Part shown: positions 1 through 5,799 of the stretch, one piece after another
Position numbering within the stretch: the stretch's first letter is position 1
Layout: each line of letters opens with the position of its first letter
From: Bacteroidota bacterium
Lineage (GTDB): Bacteria; Bacteroidota; Kryptoniia; Kryptoniales; JAKASW01
Length of the DNA stretch: 8,678 bases
NCBI GenBank assembly: GCA_021796055.1
Contig: JAJYOS010000221.1
Span: 1 to 8,678 of the forward strand
Direction of reading: 5' to 3'
Translations under genes and position numbers: made by a program
The notes under the pieces: model-generated
Databases searched by the model: none
Told to the model about the DNA's origin: nothing
What the model saw: the letters and a program-made list of their open reading frames with translations, nothing else

Positions 1-100
1 GGACTTCAAATTTCAGCCGCGAAAAAAAGGCTCCCGCGAAACGCTGGACCAATTTCGCATCGTCAATAACCAGCACACATTTTCTGGATTGCTCAGCCAT
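1..100 (-). CDS. Response regulator receiver protein, CheY-like (N-terminal fragment, cut by window edge)
   Basis: Only the first 33 codons are present; the gene runs off the left edge. The peptide begins [20 protein letters not shown]. This is the start of a receiver domain: beta-strand 1 (VLVI) followed by the paired acidic residues D13-D14 that bind Mg2+ in CheY-type phosphoacceptor domains. The phosphorylated Asp and everything after it lie outside the window. The ATG overlaps the end of csrA by 8 bases in another frame (ATGGCTGA holds this start and the csrA stop), so translation is probably coupled to csrA. The only SD-like sequence is a weak purine stretch (AAGAAG). In a flagellar operon the natural guess is CheY, which binds the FliM/FliN switch. 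A receiver with an output domain, or another small stand-alone receiver, cannot be excluded. Confidence 0.8.
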   Translation of the reverse strand, partial: MAEQSRKCVLVIDDAKLVQRFAGAFFSRLKFEV

Positions 101-329
101 TCTTCTTGAGAATCTTTTTCAACGCCATAGCTTTTTCTTTGTCCAGCTGAGCGGATGCCGCCTTGTTTTCGGCCGCTATTTTCTCGTAGATCTCCTCACG
201 GTGAACGGGTATATCCTCAGGAGCTTCGACCCCCAGCTTTACGCTGCCGCCCTCGACAGATACGACGACAACCTTAATCTTGTCGCCAATCTTGATGACT
301 TCGCCCAACTTCCTTGTCAAGACTAACAT
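93..329 (-). CDS. csrA: Carbon storage regulator / translational repressor CsrA
   Basis: A 78-residue RNA-binding protein. The family forms a domain-swapped dimer that binds GGA motifs in mRNA leaders and usually blocks ribosome binding; in flagellated bacteria flagellin mRNA is a classic target. The N-terminus [16 protein letters not shown] and the VHREEIY segment (residues 42-48) are the family signatures, and the RNA-contacting residues L4, R6 and R44 are kept. It is longer than the 61-residue E. coli protein and close to the roughly 74-residue B. subtilis one. The extra Ala/Lys-rich C-terminal helix (about 50-78) is the kind of extension FliW grips in FliW-containing bacteria. fliW ends 15 bases upstream, so the antagonist pair is co-expressed. 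The ATG is preceded by GGAAGGG, within which an ATGGA motif might allow self-repression (inference). Confidence 0.97.
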   Translation of the reverse strand: MLVLTRKLGEVIKIGDKIKVVVVSVEGGSVKLGVEAPEDIPVHREEIYEKIAAENKAASAQLDKEKAMALKKILKKNG

Positions 330-347
330 AATACCCTTCCATGGTTA
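327..347 (-). promoter_or_regulatory. Ribosome binding site of csrA with a possible CsrA-binding ANGGA motif
   Basis: On the minus strand the fliW stop is followed by ACCATGGAAGGGTATT and then the csrA ATG. The Shine-Dalgarno sequence GGAAGGG overlaps an ATGGA element that fits the ANGGA core favoured by CsrA. ACC and GGT can pair to put GGA in a 7-base loop, though the stem is only 3 bp. The motif is seen directly; autoregulation is inference. Confidence 0.3.
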
Positions 348-740
348 ATTAATTTTGTAGTCTGTCAAATATTTATCTGAATTCAGCACCAACTGCTTGC
401 CCGATTTATTGCCGTTGTTCAACACTATGGGCGCTTTTAGATTCGCCGTAATCGGCTCCGGATCACGCCGCAACACAAGGACCACGAACATGGACGAAGA
501 ACTCCGCTCGTCCGCCGCAAGCTCGCCGTAAAGTTCCGGCGCAAGGTGAGCCGCATCAACGACTGCAAAGCCGACGGTCGGATCCTCAACGGAAAGAAGC
601 CACCTCAGCGGCTCGGTATCCTTGTCGTCTATTATAATGAAATCATGGAGTTCTTCAAAACCAAACAAACCGTTTGGAAAGTGATAGACAATACTCTCAT
701 CAAACTCCAGTTCACCAAAATGCCTCGTCACGAGTTTCAT
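345..740 (-). CDS. fliW: Flagellar assembly factor FliW (CsrA antagonist)
   Basis: A 131-residue cytoplasmic protein, slightly shorter than typical FliW (about 140-150). Family features in order: MKLVTRHFGELEF at the start, the HFPNGLFGFEEL segment (about 20-31), RWLLSVEDPTVGF, and the C-terminal ITANLKAPIVLN followed by GKQLVLNSDKYL. In B. subtilis FliW binds flagellin; when flagellin is secreted FliW is freed, binds CsrA and relieves repression of flagellin translation. The ATG at 740 is chosen because the similarity begins there and a strong purine-rich SD (GAGGAGGAG, 753-761) lies upstream. The reading frame extends further upstream, to 860, but that part lies inside motB and does not resemble FliW. 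The SD overlaps the motB stop codon (gap 19 bases). csrA follows 15 bases downstream. Confidence 0.95.
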   Translation of the reverse strand: MKLVTRHFGELEFDESIVYHFPNGLFGFEELHDFIIIDDKDTEPLRWLLSVEDPTVGFAVVDAAHLAPELYGELAADERSSSSMFVVLVLRRDPEPITANLKAPIVLNNGNKSGKQLVLNSDKYLTDYKIN

Positions 741-752
741 CTTTATCGTCGT

Positions 753-761
753 CTCCTCCTC
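753..761 (-). promoter_or_regulatory. Ribosome binding site deciding the fliW start
   Basis: GAGGAGGAG on the minus strand lies 12 bases upstream of the fliW ATG at 740 and overlaps the TGA of motB. The spacing is somewhat long, but no other start codon lies between it and the ATG. It supports the 131-residue form over the longer reading frame and suggests coupling to motB translation. Confidence 0.6.
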
Positions 762-1467
762 AGTTCTGCGTTGTGCGGTTGAGTATGACAATGTCCACTC
801 TCCTGTTTTCTGCTTTGTGGGCCGGGGTGTCGTTCGGTACGAAGGGATGGTATTCGCCATAACCGATTATCGCCACTTTCTCCGGCCTGATTTGGTAATG
901 GGTTAATAGATAGTAACCTACGGTCATCGCCCTGGCAACGGAAAGCTGCCAGTTTGACGGATATTGTGCGGTATGAATCGGGGTGTTATCAGTATGCCCT
1001 TCGATGCGAATCTGATTGGGTATCGATTGCAGAAGAAACCCGAGCGTGTCAAGTGCCGGAAATGCCCCCGGCTTCAATTCCGCCTTCCCCGGATCGAACA
1101 TAAGTTTCTCCAGCAAGTGGACCGTCACTCCGCGTTCGTCCTCGGTGATCATCGCGCCGCCGGTTTTCAGCACATTACTGACAGCCGATTTCACCTTTCT
1201 TTCCAGTTCCCTTGGCCCCGACAGCGGCGACTGGGTCAAAGTAGCCGACAATACTCCATTCTCTCCCGGCATCGTCCCATGGTTGCCGCCGCTTCCGCCG
1301 AATACGCTTGCAAAAGCCGAGACGTACTTCTGATACTTCTTCATGTCAACCTGGGAACTCGCATAAAGAATTACGAATAACCCGAGGAGCAGGGTTATCA
1401 GATCGGAATATGTGAGGAGCCACCGCTCCAGGTTGTCGTGTTCGCTTCCGCCTTTCTTCCGCATCAT
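760..1467 (-). CDS. motB: Flagellar motor stator protein MotB
   Basis: A 235-residue inner-membrane stator subunit. It has a short cytoplasmic N-terminus (1-15), a single transmembrane helix (about 16-38, WLLTYSDLITLLLGLFVILY), a linker, and a C-terminal OmpA/MotB peptidoglycan-binding domain (about 120-230) with IRIEGHTDNTPI, NWQLSVARA (172-180) and NRRVDIVI (221-228). D22 in the YSDLITLLL segment is the ion-carrying aspartate equivalent to E. coli D32. The helix looks more like Bacillus-type MotB/MotS than the enterobacterial form. Length is below E. coli MotB (308), mainly through a shorter linker. The start overlaps the motA stop by 4 bases (ATGA), so translation is coupled. A second ATG follows at once; GGGTGAG upstream serves either. 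Whether H+ or Na+ is used cannot be read with confidence. Confidence 0.97.
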   Translation of the reverse strand: MMRKKGGSEHDNLERWLLTYSDLITLLLGLFVILYASSQVDMKKYQKYVSAFASVFGGSGGNHGTMPGENGVLSATLTQSPLSGPRELERKVKSAVSNVLKTGGAMITEDERGVTVHLLEKLMFDPGKAELKPGAFPALDTLGFLLQSIPNQIRIEGHTDNTPIHTAQYPSNWQLSVARAMTVGYYLLTHYQIRPEKVAIIGYGEYHPFVPNDTPAHKAENRRVDIVILNRTTQN

Positions 1468-2240
1468 ATCTCACCCTGTTGGCTGCTCGGCAGCATCGCC
1501 ATCAACTTCGCCTTTACAATAGCCGGTATTTCGCCCGCCTGCACGGCGAGGACACCCTCGAGGGTCACTTCCATGACAAGATTCTCCTCACCGTGAATGG
1601 TCTTCAATTTGTCCGCAAGCGGCAGCCAGATTATGTTTGCGGTGAAGATCCCCCACAGTGTGGCGATAAACGCGCTGGCTATATGGTGTATCAGATCGTT
1701 CGGGTCGCCGCCGGCATTCGCGAGAGTCACGATGAGGCCCATCACTGTGCCGATAATTCCCATAGTCGGTGCGTATCCTCCCATCTTCTGGAAGATCTGG
1801 GCATTGGAAAGGTGTCTCTCATTGAGGAATCCCATTTCAGCATCTGCGACTGCACGCATAGTCTGCGGGTCGGTCCCGTCAATCGCAAAACGGAGCATCT
1901 TTTTCAGGAACGCGTGCTGCAATTCGTTCAGCTCCTTTTCCAGAGAAAGGAGGCCGTCCTTCCTTGCAACCGTCGCGTAATGAACGATCGATTCGATCAG
2001 CTTTTCAACATCATGCTTCGGCGGCATGAAAGCGATTATCGCAAACTTCCATATCTTTCCGAATTGATTGAAGGAGGTACCGATCATGGCGGTTGCGAAT
2101 GTGCCGCCGAAGACAATCACCATTGCCGGTATCATTATTAGGGCACCGATCTTACCGCCTTCCATGAGGAAGGATCCGAATATGGAGATGATGCCGAATG
2201 CCAGGCCGGCAACCGTTCCTATTTCTATTGTTTTCTTCAT
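1464..2240 (-). CDS. motA: Flagellar motor stator protein MotA
   Basis: A 258-residue polytopic inner-membrane protein that forms the stator ion channel with MotB and pushes on the rotor protein FliG. Four hydrophobic segments are visible: about 6-26, 33-54, 155-176 and 186-208. Between segments 2 and 3 lies the cytoplasmic loop, with R93 and E101 in the positions of the torque-generating charged residues (R90 and E98 in E. coli). The prolines near the channel are present: P158 in GGYAPTMGIIGTVMGLI and P207 in IIWLPLADKLK. Length matches the shorter PomA/Bacillus class (about 250-270) rather than the 295-residue E. coli protein. It begins 3 bases after the flgL stop and has no usable Shine-Dalgarno sequence (CTGCCGTAGAGT before the ATG), so it is probably translated by ribosomes finishing flgL. 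Confidence 0.97.
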   Translation of the reverse strand: MKKTIEIGTVAGLAFGIISIFGSFLMEGGKIGALIMIPAMVIVFGGTFATAMIGTSFNQFGKIWKFAIIAFMPPKHDVEKLIESIVHYATVARKDGLLSLEKELNELQHAFLKKMLRFAIDGTDPQTMRAVADAEMGFLNERHLSNAQIFQKMGGYAPTMGIIGTVMGLIVTLANAGGDPNDLIHHIASAFIATLWGIFTANIIWLPLADKLKTIHGEENLVMEVTLEGVLAVQAGEIPAIVKAKLMAMLPSSQQGEI

Positions 2241-2243
2241 ACT

Positions 2244-3131
2244 CTACGGCAGAAAGTTCGACAACGAAAGCTGGATCACGCTTGCTCCGGTCTTGAGGGC
2301 CGCGCTCAGAGTGGTCTGCTGCTCCTGCAGCTTGATTACCGCGGCTGCTACGTCGGTATCACCGAGGTTCGATATGGTCGCTTGCAGGGATTGGTTTTCG
2401 GAGTTCAGCTGGCTCTGTATCAGCTGAAAGCGATCCATTATTGCGCCCGCCTTTGCGTTTGTGTTTATCATGGAGTTCAAGTAATTGTCCACAGTCGTGA
2501 TGTCCGCCTGCGTCGGTGTCGTACCGGCGTTCATCTCATTCTTGATTGCGATGAGGTCGTTGAAAATCTGGCCGTTGCTGAACGCTTCCGAACCCGTGAT
2601 GTTGTATTGGAGAGTCATCTGTGAACTGACATTGAGCTGGAGCGCGCCTCCGACTCCGCTTGGATTCGCCGACACTGCCGTCTGTGAAGCGTTCATGAAA
2701 AACGGCTGCGAAGTGGTCTGTGACCCGCCGAAAATGTACTTCCCGCCGTATTGAGTGTTCGCGAGATCCAGAAGCTGATTTATATACTCCCCCATTTGGG
2801 TCCCGTAGTTCTGTTGATCCTGGGGATTGGTATCGTTGGCCGCCGAGAGAAGCATCGATTTGATGCTCGTGAGAATGTTCACTGCGCTTCCCAGCGACGA
2901 ACTCTGTTGCGTCAGGAAGCTCGACGCATATTGCGCATTCTGCGTGTAAACGTCATTCTGATTCGACTCATCCTGAAGGAGCATCAGTCTCTGGTTCAAT
3001 GTGGGATTATCTGAAGGAGTGTTTACAACTTTGCCGCTGGAAATCTGTTCCTGCAGATTGCTTATAGACTGCCTGTCTTGCCCCACGGAATAGAGCAAAT
3101 CACTTACGATTTGTTGTTCGTTGATCCTCAT
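2244..3131 (-). CDS. flgL: Hook-filament junction protein FlgL (HAP3)
   Basis: A 295-residue flagellin-like axial protein, exported by the flagellar type III system and placed between FlgK and the filament. The N-terminal helix region holds the flagellin-family signature ISSGKVVNTPSDNPTLNQRL (about 30-49). The C-terminal region (about 235-290) is a matching long helix that would pair with it in a coiled coil (SQLNSENQSLQATISNLGDTD). Length is close to B. subtilis FlgL (298) and E. coli FlgL (317). The protein is Gln/Ser/Asn-rich and has no cysteine, as usual for axial proteins. It starts 1 base after the flgK stop (TAA A ATG) with only a weak GGTG as SD, suggesting coupled translation that would keep FlgK and FlgL in step. 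Its chaperone is expected to be FlgN, encoded just upstream of flgK. Confidence 0.95.
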   Translation of the reverse strand: MRINEQQIVSDLLYSVGQDRQSISNLQEQISSGKVVNTPSDNPTLNQRLMLLQDESNQNDVYTQNAQYASSFLTQQSSSLGSAVNILTSIKSMLLSAANDTNPQDQQNYGTQMGEYINQLLDLANTQYGGKYIFGGSQTTSQPFFMNASQTAVSANPSGVGGALQLNVSSQMTLQYNITGSEAFSNGQIFNDLIAIKNEMNAGTTPTQADITTVDNYLNSMINTNAKAGAIMDRFQLIQSQLNSENQSLQATISNLGDTDVAAAVIKLQEQQTTLSAALKTGASVIQLSLSNFLP

Positions 3132-3132
3132 T

Positions 3133-4515
3133 TTACGACACCATTCCGATTACTGTTTGATACATCGAGTCGGCAGTGGTCACGACTTTTGCGGCCGCCT
3201 CGAACGAATGTTGAAACTGAATCATGTTCGTCAGCTCCTGGTCCAGCGAAACGCCGGAAATTGACGTCTGGAATGCCGTCAGCTGGTTCTGCTGAATTTG
3301 CAGTGTCTGGACGCTGTTCGAAGCGTTCTGGGAAGCAGTGCCTACCTGATTCACCAATGCCTGATAGGCATCCATGATAGACTGCCCGTTGCCCATCACC
3401 GGCGCGTTCAGGACGTTTGCCATGGCGGCAGCATTCTCGCCGTTGCCGGGATCTCCGTTGGACGATGCGGCGATATTGTTGAGGTTGTTCAGGATATCAG
3501 GAGAAATCGCAATGCTGCCGGCGCTTGTTCCCTGGAAGAAAGTCTTACCCGTCTGCGCCGCGGCGCCTCCGGCCGGGAGCGTATATCCGGCGGAGTTGAA
3601 GGCATTGACCGTCTTTACCAGTGTGTTGGCTATTGAGTCGAGCTGACTCGAGAAAGAAGGGATTAAATTATCGTATGAATTGAGAAGTCCGGCTATTTCG
3701 CCCGACGAGACTGTGGCCGGGACGGTGGAATCAGATCTCCCGATGGTAATCCCGGAAGCCGTCTGAGTCATTTTGAAATTGAATGCCGTTCCCGCGGCAA
3801 CCAGCACCGCGCCCCCCGCAGTCACGTTGGTAGTTCCGTTCGCGTCGGTTACCACCTTGACGTTTATCAGATTGCTCAACTGCGTGACCGCATTGTTCAG
3901 CTGGTCCTGCAAATCCGACGAGGCACCTGATGTCCCCGAGTTCGCGAGGATCTGCTTGTTTATTCCTGCGATCGTGCCGGCCAGCTGGTTTATTTTCGTG
4001 ACATCGGAGCCGATTTGCTGGCCCACCTGGTAGCTGGCGTCCGTCAGTTGATTATTCAGAGAATTGAAAGTTGTCGCGACGTTCTGACCCGCCTGCAGAA
4101 CCGTCTGCCTGACACCCGCATCTTCGGGAGTCTGTGAAAGGGTTTGAAATGCACCGAACAACGCATTGAGCTGGGCCACAAGTCCGCTGGTGGAATTTGA
4201 AGTCTCGTTGAATATCCCTTCAACCGTCGAGCCCACCTGCTGCTCTATGTTTGCCTGGCTCAGATCGGAATTCATATTCGTGACCTGCTCGTTGACAAAT
4301 GCATCCCTGATGCCCTTGATGCCGGTTATCGTCACTCCACTCCCGACGTAGCCGTAGCTCATCTGAATCGGAGCCGATGCCTCCGTCATCACTTCCTGCC
4401 TGGTGTAGCCGTCTGTGTTCGCGTTGGCAATGTTGTGCGCGGTCGTATCAAGCTCCGCCTGACTTGTCATCAGGGCGCCGCTTCCTATGTTCAATATGCT
4501 GTTCAGTCCGCCCAT
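3133..4515 (-). CDS. flgK: Hook-filament junction protein FlgK (HAP1)
   Basis: A 460-residue axial protein, shorter than E. coli FlgK (547) and B. subtilis FlgK (about 507), with a reduced middle domain. The N-terminus carries the axial-protein motif: TTAHNIANANTDGYTRQEV (about 24-42). The C-terminus has the FlgK/FlgE-type closing helix, ISGVSLDQELTNMIQFQHSF followed by EAAAKVVTTADSMYQTVI. It forms the first junction ring on the hook and is exported by the flagellar secretion system with FlgN as chaperone. The centre (about 190-380) is rich in Ala, Ser, Asn and Gly and is where most variation in the family occurs. It has no cysteine. The ATG lies 6 bases after the flgN stop. There is no proper SD, only AAGG 11 bases upstream, so coupling to flgN is likely. 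Confidence 0.96.
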   Translation of the reverse strand: MGGLNSILNIGSGALMTSQAELDTTAHNIANANTDGYTRQEVMTEASAPIQMSYGYVGSGVTITGIKGIRDAFVNEQVTNMNSDLSQANIEQQVGSTVEGIFNETSNSTSGLVAQLNALFGAFQTLSQTPEDAGVRQTVLQAGQNVATTFNSLNNQLTDASYQVGQQIGSDVTKINQLAGTIAGINKQILANSGTSGASSDLQDQLNNAVTQLSNLINVKVVTDANGTTNVTAGGAVLVAAGTAFNFKMTQTASGITIGRSDSTVPATVSSGEIAGLLNSYDNLIPSFSSQLDSIANTLVKTVNAFNSAGYTLPAGGAAAQTGKTFFQGTSAGSIAISPDILNNLNNIAASSNGDPGNGENAAAMANVLNAPVMGNGQSIMDAYQALVNQVGTASQNASNSVQTLQIQQNQLTAFQTSISGVSLDQELTNMIQFQHSFEAAAKVVTTADSMYQTVIGMVS

Positions 4516-4521
4516 AGTTTG

Positions 4522-4965
4522 CTAAGCCTTCTTGTCGACCAGTTTTCTTCTCCCGTCATCGGTGAGGATCCTGATATTCTGCCTGATAAAGCCGAGCGAA
4601 TGCAGCAGCAAAACTCGGCTGATATTGTTCAGCTGGATGACTTTGGAAAAAGCTCTTTGAAAATCGAGGTGCAACCTTCGGTAGGCATGCGAATCAGCCT
4701 TGCCCAGTTTCTTTTCCAGGAGATCCGCATCGTTAAGGTCCTTACCGTTCAGTCCAAGCTGCTTCAGAAGCCACCCGCGTTCTTTTTCGACGACGCGGAC
4801 GCGGTTCAGCACTTCGAGCTCTTCGCTAACCATGGACTGAATCGCGGCTGTATCGAGCCTCGATATTGCATCGTGCTTCTTGCCCAGTACTTCAGCCATT
4901 TTCCCGAATTCAACTGCCTCGGCAGCAGTGATTTCCATCAAACGTTTCTTGTCATCGTCCGTCAT
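4522..4965 (-). CDS. flgN: Flagellar export chaperone FlgN
   Basis: A 147-residue, strongly helical, charged cytoplasmic protein with no signal peptide or membrane segment. The family is poorly conserved in sequence. The call rests on size (140-160 residues), predicted helical hairpin character, a FlgN-like central run (LEVLNRVRVVEKERGWLLKQ, about 51-70), and position directly before flgK-flgL, its known clients. FlgN keeps FlgK and FlgL unfolded and delivers them to the export gate. The start is clear: a strong GAGGTGAG (4968-4975) precedes the ATG, and the gene overlaps the end of flgJ by 14 bases. In many genomes flgM sits between flgJ and flgN; here the overlap leaves no room for it. Confidence 0.85.
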   Translation of the reverse strand: MTDDDKKRLMEITAAEAVEFGKMAEVLGKKHDAISRLDTAAIQSMVSEELEVLNRVRVVEKERGWLLKQLGLNGKDLNDADLLEKKLGKADSHAYRRLHLDFQRAFSKVIQLNNISRVLLLHSLGFIRQNIRILTDDGRRKLVDKKA

Positions 4966-5779
4966 TACTCACCTCACTACCGTCAAACATGTTCAAATAG
5001 TTCATCACTCGTTTTATGTAGTTCTGGGTCTCACCGTAGGGTGGAACTCCACCATACTGCTGCACAGCACCGGGTCCCGCATTGTACGAGGCCAGGGCCA
5101 GGGGAAGATTTCCGGAAAATTCATCGAGGAGGCTTTTCAGATATTTCGTGCCGCCCATGATATTCTCACGCGGGTCCATCGGGTTCGTAACGCCCATCTC
5201 CTTGGCTGTAGAATCGACGAGTTGCATCAGACCTTTCGCATTCTTGGAAGAAACCGAATCGGCTTTTCCGGCCGATTCGGCTGCAATTACAGCTTTTATC
5301 AGGTTTGGTTGCAAATTGTATGCGCCTGCCGCTTCATTAATTATATCGGAGTATTTCCCCACATTCTCCAACAAAGAACCGGAACTATATGCTCTTATCT
5401 TCTGCAATGCGCCGAATGGAGCCTGCGAAGCGGGAAGATTCTGGAACGACATATTCCCATCGGTCGGCGGTGTCTGCGGGACCTGGGAGTCCAGGTTCTC
5501 ACCGGTGAACTCCTTGTAAAGCATGCTCCCGATACCGAGCTCGCTGTTTTTCGCCATGTACTGGGCAAGCTTCATATTAAAGAGACCTGTCATTATGTCC
5601 TTGCCGAAGCCCTGTCCCGGTTTATCCTCCCCGTCAATATTCTCAGTCTCCTGCATCGACTTCAGCATATATTGCACGAAGATAGCCTCGAAATCCTTTA
5701 CAGCCGCCTTCAGCTTGGTCTTCTGCTGTTCGGTCAGCTGAGGTTGAACGGGCGAGATATTTTCGTTGATCTTATCCAT
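4952..5779 (-). CDS. flgJ: FlgJ rod-binding domain fused to a lytic transglycosylase (SLT) domain
   Basis: A 275-residue two-domain protein. Residues about 20-92 match the FlgJ rod-cap domain (KDFEAIFVQYMLKSM, then LAQYMAKNSELGIGSMLYKE). A proline-rich linker (about 93-140) leads to a soluble-lytic-transglycosylase-like domain (about 142-262). That domain shows the catalytic-glutamate motif AAES (E168), the GLMQL strand (183-187), LASYNAGPGAV (229-239) and a closing YGETQNYIKRV segment. The rod domain caps the growing rod in the periplasm; the enzyme domain is expected to open peptidoglycan for it. Beta- and gammaproteobacterial FlgJ instead carries a glucosaminidase (GH73-type) domain. No Sec signal is present, as expected for export through the flagellar apparatus. 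The start is 20 bases after the flgI stop with no good SD. A 10-bp inverted repeat spans the E168 codon. Confidence 0.93.
   Translation of the reverse strand: MDKINENISPVQPQLTEQQKTKLKAAVKDFEAIFVQYMLKSMQETENIDGEDKPGQGFGKDIMTGLFNMKLAQYMAKNSELGIGSMLYKEFTGENLDSQVPQTPPTDGNMSFQNLPASQAPFGALQKIRAYSSGSLLENVGKYSDIINEAAGAYNLQPNLIKAVIAAESAGKADSVSSKNAKGLMQLVDSTAKEMGVTNPMDPRENIMGGTKYLKSLLDEFSGNLPLALASYNAGPGAVQQYGGVPPYGETQNYIKRVMNYLNMFDGSEVSNDGR
4968..4975 (-). promoter_or_regulatory. Ribosome binding site of flgN inside the flgJ 3' end
   Basis: GAGGTGAG on the minus strand ends 2 bases before the flgN ATG (GAGG core at 6 bases) and lies within the last codons of flgJ. The same GAGGTG form precedes flgI and flgA, consistent with a CACCTCC anti-SD in this organism. 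Confidence 0.6.
5254..5280. repeat. Perfect 10-bp inverted repeat with 7-base loop inside flgJ
   Basis: The plus strand reads CCGAATCGGC, loop TTTTCCG, GCCGATTCGG. In the flgJ mRNA (minus strand) the stem can extend by a G-U and an A-U pair to 12 bp, with loop CGGAAAA, and is followed by UUUCUU. It encodes AESAGKADS, including the catalytic E168 of the SLT domain. The arms are also near-direct repeats of each other (one mismatch). A function as an mRNA hairpin is unproven. Confidence 0.6.
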
Positions 5780-5799
5780 TTGTGCCGGTCAATCTGGCC

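Noticed and set aside
741..860. A 40-residue N-terminal extension of FliW
   Set aside because: It overlaps motB by about 100 bases, is unlike any FliW start, and a strong SD precedes the internal ATG at 740, where the FliW similarity begins.
3555..3566. A 12-bp perfect palindrome GCGCCGCGGCGC in flgK
   Set aside because: It comes from a run of alanine codons (GAAAQ) in the variable region; no loop, no repeat elsewhere, and no reason to infer function.
5040..5053. Short inverted repeat GGTGGA/TCCACC in flgJ
   Set aside because: Arms are only 6 bp with a 2-base loop and arise from Gly-Gly-Val-Pro-Pro codons.
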